DNA from: Brevibacillus aydinogluensis
Lineage (GTDB): Bacteria > Bacillota > Bacilli > Brevibacillales > Brevibacillaceae
NCBI RefSeq assembly: GCF_031954365.1
Contig: NZ_JAUSVZ010000006.1
DNA: 64,000 nt
Reading direction: 5' to 3' (one strand)
The translations under genes and the position numbers were made by a program. This document shows, piece after piece, positions 16,444-25,420 of the stretch (within the stretch, counting starts at the first letter, position 1; every line of letters starts with the position of its first letter). Under the pieces are notes generated by a model that ran no database searches, had not been told where the DNA came from, and saw nothing but the letters and a program-made list of their open reading frames with translations.

Positions 16444-16867
16444 TGATCTGTACCGCCGCGTGATCATGGACCACTACCAGAAGCCGCGCAACCGCGGCAA
16501 GCTGGATGAATCGGAAGGACTTGTAGTCAATTTGAATAACCCGACCTGTGGCGACAGCATCTCGCTCTCCCTGAAAGTGGAGGAGGGCAAGGTGGTCGAT
16601 GCCAGGTTTCTTGGTGAAGGATGCTCGATCAGCATGTCATCCGCCTCGATGATGACGGAGGCGATCAAGGGCAGGTCGGTGGAAGAGGCGCTGAAACTGG
16701 CGAGCATCTTCTCCGACATGATGCAGGGCAAGGAAATCGACGATTCGATCGACCTGGGTGATATCGAGGCACTGTCCGGGGTCGCCAAATTTCCGGCGCG
16801 GATCAAGTGCGCCACGCTGGCCTGGAAGGCGCTGGAGCAAGGAATCAGACAGGCCGGAGAGTCGTAA
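16430..16867 (+). CDS. sufU: SufU zinc-dependent sulfur acceptor
   Basis: A 145-aa IscU-like protein. The zinc and sulfur-transfer residues Cys40 and Asp42 (NNPTCGDSI), Cys65 (GEGCSISMSSASMM) and the Cys of IKCATLAWKAL near 127 are all present. The insert between the second and third Cys is typical of Gram-positive SufU and absent from true IscU scaffolds. It accepts persulfide sulfur from SufS. ATG 16430 is preferred over TTG 16424, because the AAGGAG site at 16414-16419 is too close to the TTG. Confidence 0.94.
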   Translation: MSSLDDLYRRVIMDHYQKPRNRGKLDESEGLVVNLNNPTCGDSISLSLKVEEGKVVDARFLGEGCSISMSSASMMTEAIKGRSVEEALKLASIFSDMMQGKEIDDSIDLGDIEALSGVAKFPARIKCATLAWKALEQGIRQAGES

Positions 16868-16916
16868 GTCCGTCAGGCTGTCAAGCCACCATGTTCAACA
16901 AAAGGAGTGAGTAAGG

Positions 16917-18303
<1,387 letters not shown>

Positions 18304-18314
<11 letters not shown>

Positions 18315-18420
18315 TCCTCAATCTTTCCTGGTAATGTTTTACGTACGTGTTCGCAGTGACTTTGACACTTGCATGTCCGAGTCGCTCGGACACGTATTTT
18401 ATTTGGGCATTTATGATTTT
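18304..18420 (-). pseudogene. Tyrosine recombinase (phage integrase) C-terminal remnant
   Basis: The 38 residues read on the minus strand include IKYVSERLGHASVKVTANTY, a near-perfect match to the end of phage-type integrases (box II, LGHAS with its His and then the catalytic Tyr in NTYV). The catalytic domain upstream, including the Arg and HxxR box, is missing, so it cannot work. Its stop codon lies inside the 3' end of sufB on the other strand. The remnant suggests that an integrative element once abutted sufB. Confidence 0.7.
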
Positions 18421-18454
18421 ATGGTGGAATCCAGCCATTGACGAACATTCATTT

Positions 18455-18494
18455 GTTGCAAACTGACGTTTTCTGTCGGTTGGCAACATTTTTT
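18455..18494 (+). terminator. Rho-independent terminator downstream of sufB
   Basis: GTTGC plus AACTGAC (18455-18467) pairs with GTCGGTT plus GCAAC (18475-18487) with one unpaired base on each arm, then a run of six T. It is 140 nt after sufB and just before the MerR promoter, so it insulates the two. Confidence 0.75.
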
Positions 18495-18499
18495 ATTGC

Positions 18500-18531
18500 T
18501 TGACTTTCCACTTGGATGGAAGGTTTATAAT
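18500..18531 (+). promoter_or_regulatory. MerR-type promoter with 20-bp spacer and operator dyad
   Basis: TTGACT (18500-18505) and TATAAT (18526-18531) are separated by 20 bp, longer than normal. The spacer holds the dyad CTTTCCA...TGGAAGG. A stretched spacer with a central dyad is the hallmark of promoters activated by MerR-family proteins through DNA distortion. The site is 25 nt before the MerR gene, so autoregulation is likely. Confidence 0.6.
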
Positions 18532-18556
18532 TCGAGTACGGAAAGGAGTGAACCCC

Positions 18557-19379
18557 ATGTTTAAAATCAGCGAGTTCTCAAAATTAAGCCAGGTGCCTGC
18601 TAAAACGCTGCGGTTTTATGATCAAATTGATCTTTTAAAACCTGCCTACACGGATCAGCAAAGCGGTTACCGTTACTACAAGAGCGAACAGCTGCTTGAT
18701 CTGCACCGAATTCTGGCGTTTAAGGACCTCGGTTTTACACTTGAACAAATCAAACAGCTTCTGAATGATAACGTATCTACTGCGGAAATTCGAGGAATGC
18801 TTCGACTCAAGCAGGCGGAACTTCACTCGCTGATTCAGTCGGAAATGGAGCGTTTACGACGTATTGAGGTGAGACTGGAACAAATTGAACGGAAAAGTGA
18901 CAGTCTTTCTCATTGTGAGGTTGTAGTTAAGAAGGTTGAGCCCTTAATGGTTGCAACGCTGAAAGAAACCACAAGCAGAGCAAATATTCCCGGGTTATTC
19001 GAAGAAATCGATGAATATTTAAAATGGAATGGAATTCCGCTTCCTGTCCCCCATATCGTGATGTGGCATGGTTGTCCGGAATGAAAGCAGCATCGATCTG
19101 GAAATAGCTTGCCCAATCCCGCGCAAGCTTCAGGACACAGCTCGTTTTCGGACGATGGAGCTGCCGGAATTGACCGTTGCGGCGGTGACCCATATAAGCC
19201 GTCCAGACATGGATACGCCAGTGAGCATTGATCTGGGATCTTGGATTGAGGAGAACGGCTACCAGATCAGCCCGGAAATGCCAAGCAGAGAGATTTATTT
19301 ATCGCCTCAAGAAGGTAACAAATTGTGGTATGTGACCGAGAGTCAGATGCCCATTTTGCGAGCAGGGTTCATGCAATGA
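18557..19379 (+). pseudogene. MerR-family regulator with GyrI-like effector domain, frameshifted
   Basis: Segment 1 (18557-19084) encodes the winged-helix DNA-binding domain (SEFSKLSQVPAKTLRFYDQI; YRYYKSEQLLDLHRILAFKD) and the dimerisation coiled coil. It then breaks off at the TGA 19082-19084 near PLPVPHIVMWHG. Segment 2, open in the +1 frame to 19379, continues the effector-binding domain (SSIDLEIACPIPRKL; LGSWIEENGYQISPEMPSREIYL). The two halves together have the normal BltR/BmrR-like length. One extra base, a decayed gene or an unusual +1 frameshift could explain it. It has lower GC than the core genome. ATG 18557 follows GAAAGGAGTG. Confidence 0.7.
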
Positions 19380-19395
19380 AAAAGGAGTGCTCGAT

Positions 19396-21165
19396 ATGTC
19401 AGAACAATTGGAAAACCAGATGATTGCAGAATTTGATGTTCCCGTTGAGATGCGAGACGGAATCGTGTTGCGCGCTAATATTTATCGGCCCAATCAGGAA
19501 GGAAAATGGCCCGTTCTGCTCCATCGCCATCCTTATAATAAAGATACTCCCCCCATTTCTTTTGGATTGTATGATATTTCCCGTGCAGTTCGGCAGGGAT
19601 ATGTGGTCATCGTTCAGGATACAAGGGGGAGATTCGCTTCTGAGGGAGAATGGGAGCTGATTTCGACCAGTAAACAAGAAGCTTCTGATACCTTTGAGAC
19701 CATTCAATGGGCAAGCACGCTTCCTTACAGCAACGGTAAAGTTGGCATGTTTGGTGAATCTTATTCCGCATTTGTACAGTGGGCAGGCATGCTGAAGAAT
19801 CCACGTGTACTCAAAGCAGCGACTCCTTCTTTTTCCTGGAGCGATCCCTTTGATGGATTCATGTACCGGGGAGGAGCGCTTGAACTCGGCTTTTTGTCCT
19901 ATTGGCAATTAGGGATGTATCTGGACACGCTCTCAAGACGTTATGCGGATGAGCAAGAACGAGCTGATGCTTTGGCGCAGTTAGTTTCAGATATTGATCA
20001 ACTAAAAACGGAGATGAAAACACTGCCATTGAAACAGTTTGCTCCCTTTGCCCGAAATAAAGTGGCTCCCTTCATTCTTGAACATGTTGAGCGCGGCATG
20101 GATCAAGATTATGTGGATGCGTTATCGTTGAAGGGGAAATATGACAAATTCACAGTCCCTGCACTCAACATTGCAGGTTGGTACGATATATTTTTGCAAG
20201 GAACCATAGAAAATTTTCTTAAAATGCGTAACAAAGGCGGCAGTCCGGAAGCTCGGCAGAGCAAATTAGTCATCGGGCCATGGATGCATTTGGATCACAG
20301 TCATCAAGCTGGCGAAATACATTTTGGATTGGCTGCAAACTACGCTGTCGCGGATATGGTCGGACTCCAGTTGCGATGGTTTGATCATTTCGTAAAAGGA
20401 AAGGACACCGGTATCATCAATGAAGCGCCTGTCAAGATATTTGTGATGGGCGAGAATGTTTGGCGCGATGAATATGAATGGCCGCTTGCCCGGACAAATT
20501 ATACGTCGTACTACCTGCACAGCCAGGGACATGCGAATACGCTTCACGGCGATGGTGTGCTTAGTACAATCATGCCAGATCAAGAGCCAGCCGATCATTA
20601 TACGTATGATCCGTTGAATCCGGTCATAACGAAAGGCGGAGCGATCATGATGCCTCCCGATTTCAGCAGCGGTGCATTTGATCAGAGAGAGATTGAATTA
20701 CGCAATGACGTATTGGTTTATACAACCCCCGTATTAGAAAATGATGTAGAAGTTACAGGACCGGTTAAAGTGAAACTGTGGGCAAGTTCAAGTGCCGTAG
20801 ATACAGACTTTGTCGCACGATTGGTAGATGTTCATCCCGACGTGTATGCACAAAATCTAACAGACGGCATTATCTGTGCCCGTTATCGGAATGCTGCCAA
20901 AGGAGAGGCTCCAAGCTTAATCGAGCCTGGAAAAGCTTATTTATATGAAATCGATTTATGGTCAACAAGCAATGTATTCAAAAAAGGACATCGAATCCGC
21001 CTGGATATAACGAGCAGTAATTTTCCGCGTTGGGACCGAAATCCCAATACCGGAAGACAATTCGGTGAGGATCGGGCTGAGGATGTTGTGATCGCGCGGC
21101 AAACCGTCTTTCATGATGCCGAACATCCTTCTTGCATTATTCTGCCGATCATACCAAGAAGATGA
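19396..21165 (+). CDS. CocE/NonD family alpha/beta hydrolase
   Basis: A 589-aa protein of the S15/CocE type. The N-terminal alpha/beta-hydrolase domain has the oxyanion-region tyrosine in HRHPYNK, QDTRGRFASEGEW, and the nucleophile Ser in VGMFGESYSAFVQW. The charge-relay Asp and His lie near AGWYDIF and GPWMHLDHS. The C-terminal part is the galactose-binding-like X-Pro dipeptidyl-peptidase C domain (VTGPVKVKLWASSSAVDTDF; GHRIRLDITSSNFPRWDRN). Relatives hydrolyse esters or acyl-amides; the substrate is unknown. It is AT-rich against its surroundings and follows a MerR regulator, which suggests an inducible detoxification pair acquired by transfer. AAAGGAG lies 8 nt before ATG 19396. Confidence 0.82.
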   Translation: MSEQLENQMIAEFDVPVEMRDGIVLRANIYRPNQEGKWPVLLHRHPYNKDTPPISFGLYDISRAVRQGYVVIVQDTRGRFASEGEWELISTSKQEASDTFETIQWASTLPYSNGKVGMFGESYSAFVQWAGMLKNPRVLKAATPSFSWSDPFDGFMYRGGALELGFLSYWQLGMYLDTLSRRYADEQERADALAQLVSDIDQLKTEMKTLPLKQFAPFARNKVAPFILEHVERGMDQDYVDALSLKGKYDKFTVPALNIAGWYDIFLQGTIENFLKMRNKGGSPEARQSKLVIGPWMHLDHSHQAGEIHFGLAANYAVADMVGLQLRWFDHFVKGKDTGIINEAPVKIFVMGENVWRDEYEWPLARTNYTSYYLHSQGHANTLHGDGVLSTIMPDQEPADHYTYDPLNPVITKGGAIMMPPDFSSGAFDQREIELRNDVLVYTTPVLENDVEVTGPVKVKLWASSSAVDTDFVARLVDVHPDVYAQNLTDGIICARYRNAAKGEAPSLIEPGKAYLYEIDLWSTSNVFKKGHRIRLDITSSNFPRWDRNPNTGRQFGEDRAEDVVIARQTVFHDAEHPSCIILPIIPRR

Positions 21166-21190
21166 AACCAAAACATTACATCCATGATGA

Positions 21191-21227
21191 AATCCGTATA
21201 TTTTTTATGCGGATTCTTTTTTTATTT
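21191..21227 (+). terminator. Rho-independent terminator after the CocE hydrolase
   Basis: AATCCGTAT (21191-21199) pairs with ATGCGGATT (21207-21215) with one G-T pair, followed by CTTTTTTTATTT. Confidence 0.85.
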
Positions 21228-21333
21228 CCACGCACATACTGCACTGCATGAGCGGAATTACTGCATGGAACGGATGCGAATAATCGAACAGTACAAGCTT
21301 TGTGAATACGATAATCGGAGGGGGTGAAAACGT

Positions 21334-22182
21334 GTGACAACACCCATTTTGATTATCGACCCCGGTCACGGCGGGACTGATCCGGGCGCAATGGGGAACG
21401 GTCTAAGGGAGAAGGACCTCACCTTGCAGATCAGCACCTACCAAAGTGCACGGTTCCACGCGTTGGGTATTCCTGTTGTGCTCACCCGAACAACAGATAC
21501 GTCCCTCACGCCGTCACAACGCACGAAGCTGGTACGAGACAGCGGTGCCACCTACTGTATTTCCAACCATATTAACTCCGGTGGGGGAGAGGGGGTTGAG
21601 GCGATCTACTCCATTTTCGCAAAAGATACCCTTCCCAAACTGCTTGCCCAAGCTGTTGCAGATTGTGGTCAGAAAATTCGTAAAATATACACCAAGGTGG
21701 GACCTGGGGGGAAAGATTATTTTTTCATGCACCGGGATACTGGAAAAGTGGAAACGATTATCCTGGAATATGGATTTATTGACCATCCCGTCGATGCAAA
21801 AAAGCTAAGAGATAACTGGAAAACTTACGCAGAAGCAGTGGTTAAGGCCTTTTGCGGTTACATCGGAGTGCCCTACATTCCACCTGCAAAGCCTGTGGAA
21901 AAGGTGTCCATCGAATTAAACGGCAGTCTCCTGCCGGTTCAGGGTTATCTGCGTGACGGCGTATCGTGGCTTCCGATCCGGGCCGTGGCCGAGGCAGTCG
22001 GCGCCACAGTGGAGTGGAATGCAACCACCAGGCAGGTTAAGGTGAACGGCCAAGACCTGACGGAGAGCATCGAAAACGGAACAGCGTATGCCCCTGCGCG
22101 GGAGTTGGCTGCCATCCTCGCGTTGGACGTTGAGTGGGAACAGGCGACGAAAACCGTGAAGATGAAGAAAAGGAGTGCGTGA
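21334..22182 (+). CDS. N-acetylmuramoyl-L-alanine amidase (Amidase_3) with copper-amine-oxidase-like domain
   Basis: A 282-aa zinc amidase. The catalytic domain (1-180) has DPGHGGTDPGA with the first zinc His, GLREKDLTL with the zinc Glu, SNHINSGGGEG with the second His and VETIILEYGFIDHP with the catalytic Glu. The C-terminal 85 residues (LNGSLLPVQGYLRDGVSWLPIRAV...EWEQATKTVKMKK) match the copper-amine-oxidase N-terminal fold often used as a wall-binding unit. There is no signal peptide, which fits a phage endolysin released by a holin better than a host autolysin. No other intact phage gene is nearby. GTG start after CGGAGGGGG. Confidence 0.85.
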   Translation: MTTPILIIDPGHGGTDPGAMGNGLREKDLTLQISTYQSARFHALGIPVVLTRTTDTSLTPSQRTKLVRDSGATYCISNHINSGGGEGVEAIYSIFAKDTLPKLLAQAVADCGQKIRKIYTKVGPGGKDYFFMHRDTGKVETIILEYGFIDHPVDAKKLRDNWKTYAEAVVKAFCGYIGVPYIPPAKPVEKVSIELNGSLLPVQGYLRDGVSWLPIRAVAEAVGATVEWNATTRQVKVNGQDLTESIENGTAYAPARELAAILALDVEWEQATKTVKMKKRSA

Positions 22183-22453
22183 CAGAAAAGACGGGAAAGC
22201 TTGCGGTAATTTACTGGCCTGTCGGGTGCCGTCAAGCTGGCGTTAGAGTCGTTGGGGGCGGGAAACCAACCCTCCACGTCGTCAAGCCTGCCTTATCATT
22301 GGAAACATTATTTTATGATTCTATGCATTTTCATTGTTTCTATAATTTGGTATAATAATTTTCGGCATGTTTATCGGCAAATTTGTAAGTTTAATAAAAT
22401 TATACTATAGCACTTGAGTCGGGAGCGAATGTCATTACAGGTGTAACCTGGCA

Positions 22454-22615
22454 ATGCAGACTTACATTGATCGTCGTGCATTGTTCAATCCGGATCATGT
22501 CCGTGAGACAGCGTTGAAAATGCAGCGTAAGGTAAACTTTCTTTCTTCTTTGATTGACAGTGCCAACCATCGCGCGGAGTTTGAATTTCCGTTTGTCGAA
22601 CAATACATGCGCTAG
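22454..22615 (+). CDS. Uncertain 53-aa ORF, possibly a gene fragment
   Basis: The frame encodes a hydrophilic, well-mixed peptide (YIDRRALFNPDHVRETALKM; FEFPFVEQYMR) that looks protein-like rather than random, but it lacks a clear ribosome site. Its stop lies 3 nt before a long inverted repeat. It resembles the end of a larger protein. I cannot name a family. Confidence 0.25.
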   Translation: MQTYIDRRALFNPDHVRETALKMQRKVNFLSSLIDSANHRAEFEFPFVEQYMR

Positions 22616-22618
22616 TGT

Positions 22619-22680
22619 TTTACACTAGCTTTGGGGAATAAACCATGGCGACGAGGTTTATTCTCCAAAGCTGGTGTAAA
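22619..22680. repeat. 26-bp inverted repeat with 10-nt loop
   Basis: The left arm 22619-22644 and right arm 22655-22680 pair at 24 of 26 positions. A second palindrome, CTAGTGT with ACACTAG, overlaps its left edge (22612-22628). No T-run follows either arm, so it is not a standard intrinsic terminator. It may be the end of a lost mobile element or a strong attenuating hairpin. Confidence 0.6.
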
Positions 22681-23015
22681 GCCAGCTCAAGGTATGTGGT
22701 GTCGGAAGCCGCCTGCTGTTGAGCGTGTCAACAGATAGATACCGTACAGTCGAAAATTTTTTAAGAGGGCGACCGGTTGACGACTAGACGGATTAACGTG
22801 TTACGTCAGGACACTTTACGGACGAAACTTTTTTGCTAACACAGATTCCCGGCCCCATACCTTGATCTTACAGTAAGATTATTGCTGCCTGCCTTGAACG
22901 TTACCCCGCTGATACTCCAGAAGGCGCTCCTTTATCCCGCAAATCGCTGCTCCATTTGGCAGGGCTCACACATCGGTTTGACTGGAAACATTGCTGCAAA
23001 TACAGAGGTGGAAAA

Positions 23016-23336
23016 ATGAATTGGGAGACTCTTCCTGATTGGTTTTGGGTAATTTATTACTTAATTTTATCAACAACATTAGTGACTGCAATATTTGGTG
23101 TTATACGAAAGAAAATGACAAGGTTGTCCATTTTAGCCATTATGTTTGCTGTAACAGTTCCATTCATTGCTTTGATAAATAGTATTGGAAGGGCAGAAGG
23201 TTTGAATGAATTTGAACATTTAATTCGTCAATTACAACAAGGGGCAATTTGGTCTATATATGCAATTATAGGTTATTTGTTTTTAATTGTATGGTGGGTG
23301 TTGTTCCTGCTAAATAGCAAGACAAAAAATAAGTGA
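23016..23336 (+). CDS. Small three-helix membrane protein (106 aa)
   Basis: Three hydrophobic segments are visible: about 9-27 (WFWVIYYLILSTTLVTAIF), 35-53 (RLSILAIMFAVTVPFIALI) and 78-99 (IWSIYAIIGYLFLIVWWVLF), with a Lys-rich cytoplasmic tail (NSKTKNK). AGAGGTGG lies before the ATG. It is AT-rich within a transferred, partly decayed region. No family recognised. Size and topology would fit an immunity or accessory membrane protein, but nothing nearby supports that. Confidence 0.55.
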   Translation: MNWETLPDWFWVIYYLILSTTLVTAIFGVIRKKMTRLSILAIMFAVTVPFIALINSIGRAEGLNEFEHLIRQLQQGAIWSIYAIIGYLFLIVWWVLFLLNSKTKNK

Positions 23337-23337
23337 A

Positions 23338-23487
23338 AGTTCGGTGATTCTGCGGCCGGAGGATGAAGACCTTTGGCTTGATCGCAAGCGGTTTGATCCT
23401 GAACTGTTGCGGTATGATGCAGGCCGGATGCGAGGTTATCCGGTGTGCTGTTGGGAGCCCCCAATATCCCGATTGGTTACGCTATAA
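23338..23487 (+). pseudogene. YedK/SRAP (SOS response-associated peptidase) C-terminal remnant
   Basis: The frame encodes SVILRPEDEDLWLDRKRFDP, ELLRYDAGRMRGYPV and then unrelated residues to a stop. This is the conserved C-terminal part of SRAP/HMCES/YedK proteins, which crosslink abasic sites in single-stranded DNA. The N-terminal catalytic Cys2, Asn and His regions are absent. The segment begins right at the end of the small membrane protein gene, so it is a rearranged fragment. Confidence 0.65.
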
Positions 23488-23497
23488 ATCAGCTTTA

Positions 23498-23659
23498 TTA
23501 AAATATGCTAAATATGAATTTGAAAAGATAAATCATTGAAACAATGCCAATTAAATCAAATAAATGGTATTTTAATGGTTTTGGCGGATTCTTTTCAAAA
23601 AAGTGCTTAAGGATTAAAAAACCAACAATAGCCATTACGGTATGAATAAATTCGCTCAT
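23498..23659 (-). CDS. Small two-helix membrane protein (53 aa)
   Basis: On the minus strand, ATG 23659 lies after an AAGGATG ribosome-like site. The frame encodes two hydrophobic segments (VMAIVGFLILKHF and LFDLIGIVSMIYLFKFIFSIF) joined by a Lys/Pro-rich loop (EKNPPKPLKYH). A longer start at 23689 has no ribosome site. It is AT-rich. Function unknown. Confidence 0.45.
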   Translation of the reverse strand: MSEFIHTVMAIVGFLILKHFFEKNPPKPLKYHLFDLIGIVSMIYLFKFIFSIF

Positions 23660-23858
23660 GATTGAGTGCACATCCTTACATTCGGACATATGGACGAATC
23701 CGTGAAATGCCTGGTTTTCCTTATTTTACAATATTACAATCGATTTTGGGCGGGTTGAACATTTCGTTCAAGCAGAAAATTCATGATCTTTCCGGGGGAG
23801 TGCAGCAGCGGGTTGCCTGGATGCTTCCTGAGGAGCCTCTCCCATACAGACAAATTGC

Positions 23859-23900
23859 CCCCAACGAGCAGATGCGCTGCTGGTATGGGGTTTCTTTTTT
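23859..23900 (+). terminator. Candidate terminator in a structured leader
   Basis: CCCC (23859-23862) pairs with GGGG (23887-23890) and AGCAG (23867-23871) with CTGCT (23877-23881), followed by TTTCTTTTTT. About 100 nt of GC-rich, self-complementary sequence precede it, and the next gene starts 160 nt later. It could be a plain terminator or an attenuator. Confidence 0.45.
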
Positions 23901-24061
23901 GTTGGAGGGTTGCCGCCTGATGGATGATGGATAGTGAGGGGCGGATGCGCGATTTTCTCCCCGCTCGGCATGGCAAATGGCGCATTTCTTTCTATATACT
24001 AGAATTAGCGAATACACTGGACCGCGGGGATGCTGACATAACTGTGAATGGAGACGTACAT

Positions 24062-24598
24062 ATGCAAGTCGTAACCCAACTGCTTCATCATTATAATCAC
24101 GCGTTTGGCAGCCGGGGAGAACTGTATCAATCCGAAGAGGCGGATGTGCTGATCGCCGTCTATCCGGCTACGCGCAAACGGGGTTGGTGGACCTACGCGA
24201 CGCTGGAACTGCATCAAACGGGAGGAACGGAGTGCGTGTTCTATTCCTACCGGTTCACCCCTGCGATGGTCACCCACCTCGGACACGTGGCCGGACAGGT
24301 GGCCCGGATGTGGCGCGAACAGGGAAGGCGGCTTGGGGACGGGGACGTCTTTTTGCTCCGGGAACCCATTGCCGAGGGCTCCTGCCTGCGTTGGGCGCTG
24401 GCCACGCCCCCTTATTTTGAAGCGGACGGCTTTGAGCTGTTTACCAATGGGAGCGATGTGATTCGGATGATGATGCTGCACGCCATCTCCGAAACGGAGG
24501 CCGCTTTTGTAACGAACGAAGGACTTGACGCACTGGAGAGACGCTTTGCGGAGACCGGAGTCAATTCTCTGGATGTAACGCGTCCCCCTGTCTTATAA
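24062..24598 (+). CDS. Suppressor-of-fused (SUFU) domain protein, YqcF-like
   Basis: The 178-aa protein resembles bacterial SUFU-domain proteins: VVTQLLHHYNHAFG at the start, DVLIAVYPATRKRGWWTYATLEL, then LGDGDVFLLREPIAEGSCLRWALATPPYF and an Asp/Glu-rich C-terminus. In Bacillus some act as immunity proteins to secreted toxins (YqcF), but no toxin gene is adjacent, so an orphan role is possible. ATG 24062 is preferred because GGAGACG precedes it and the longer upstream reading is atypical. It is followed closely by the NUDIX gene. Confidence 0.65.
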   Translation: MQVVTQLLHHYNHAFGSRGELYQSEEADVLIAVYPATRKRGWWTYATLELHQTGGTECVFYSYRFTPAMVTHLGHVAGQVARMWREQGRRLGDGDVFLLREPIAEGSCLRWALATPPYFEADGFELFTNGSDVIRMMMLHAISETEAAFVTNEGLDALERRFAETGVNSLDVTRPPVL

Positions 24599-24614
24599 AA
24601 AGGGAGCGAGCGGA

Positions 24615-25076
24615 ATGAAAGCAATTCGTATGCGGGTCACCGTCGTGGTGGAACACCAGGGCGCGATTTTGTTGATCAGGGAAAAAAGCGACGGAAAGCC
24701 CTGTTACAGCCTGCCAGGCGGCAGCGTGGAGTTTCTGGAGACCATTCCGGAGGCGGTGCGGCGCGAGGTATGGGAAGAGACTGGCCTATTGGTGGAGTTT
24801 GAGCGGATGCTCTGGGTGGATGAACGGATTGATACCGCCGGTGAAGGCAAGCACACGATTGGCATCGGTGTACTGGCCCGGTTGGTCGGGGAGGAGACGG
24901 CGCCCATCCCCGGCGGGCTGGACGACGAAGAGATTGACTGGGCCGGGTGGGTGCCGGTGGAGGAGTTTTGCACGTGTCCGGAGTACAATCCGCTGCGTCG
25001 CGAGCAGGTGATCCAGGCGCTGACGACAACGGGGTACATCCCCGGCTACATCGGCAGCCATTCCCAACAGGAATGA
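24615..25076 (+). CDS. NUDIX hydrolase
   Basis: A 153-aa pyrophosphohydrolase. The Nudix box is intact: PGGSVEFLETIPEAVRREV followed by WEETGL fits G-x5-E-x7-R-E-U-x-E-E-x-G-U with its metal-binding Glu residues. The N-terminal strand (IRMRVTVVVEHQGAILLIREKS) and a Trp-containing C-terminus are normal. The substrate (nucleotide, sugar nucleotide or cap-like) cannot be told. It is 16 nt after the SUFU-like gene behind AAAGGGAG. Confidence 0.85.
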   Translation: MKAIRMRVTVVVEHQGAILLIREKSDGKPCYSLPGGSVEFLETIPEAVRREVWEETGLLVEFERMLWVDERIDTAGEGKHTIGIGVLARLVGEETAPIPGGLDDEEIDWAGWVPVEEFCTCPEYNPLRREQVIQALTTTGYIPGYIGSHSQQE

Positions 25077-25117
25077 AGCGGTGCCAGGTTTACCAATCCG
25101 GGGGTGAGGGGTTCTGC

Positions 25118-25240
25118 ATGTTTTCTCAGATACTTGATCGGATCCTTGATTCTGTTTTAGTCTGGGTTCCTCTGCTGATTATGTTTTCTCCGTTTCTATT
25201 TAGATTTTGGTTTGAACGAAAAGAGAAATATGAAAAATGA
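25118..25240 (+). CDS. Small membrane peptide (40 aa)
   Basis: ATG 25118 follows GGGGGTGAGGGG. The peptide is short, with one hydrophobic helix (SVLVWVPLLIMFSPFLFRFW) and a charged C-terminus (ERKEKYEK). It lies between the NUDIX stop and a strong terminator, as the last gene of that transcript would. No family known. Confidence 0.5.
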   Translation: MFSQILDRILDSVLVWVPLLIMFSPFLFRFWFERKEKYEK

Positions 25241-25254
25241 GTAATGGATACGAG

Positions 25255-25283
25255 CCCTTTCCGAAACCGGGAAGGGTTTTTTT
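25255..25283 (+). terminator. Rho-independent terminator
   Basis: CCCTTTCCG (25255-25263) pairs with CGGGAAGGG (25268-25276) with one G-T pair and a 4-nt loop, followed by seven T. Confidence 0.88.
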
Positions 25284-25420
25284 GTCGGAATCAGCAGTTG
25301 GACCGGAATGAACCTCCGCACGACAGGGTGACAATAGGAGGGAAACACGTGTCGGTAAACATGGCGGCTGACCAAATGGGGAAGTCAACGACTATGAGGT
25401 GCCAAAAGGAGGTATGGGTT

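Larger units (their letters stand above)
22183..23015. other. Decayed intergenic region after the amidase
   Basis: Directly after the amidase stop, a frame without a usable start reads TGLSGAVKLALESLGAG and then a hydrophobic stretch FMILCIFIVSIIWYN. It could be a holin-like remnant, but this is weak. From 22454 a 53-codon frame of unknown origin follows, then a long inverted repeat (22619-22680). The last 275 nt have mixed composition and no gene that I can support. Confidence 0.35.

Noticed and set aside
22134..22355. 73-codon frame after the amidase
   Set aside because: It starts inside the amidase gene and passes through low-complexity sequence; a GTG at 22179 has a ribosome-like site but the product has no protein-like features.
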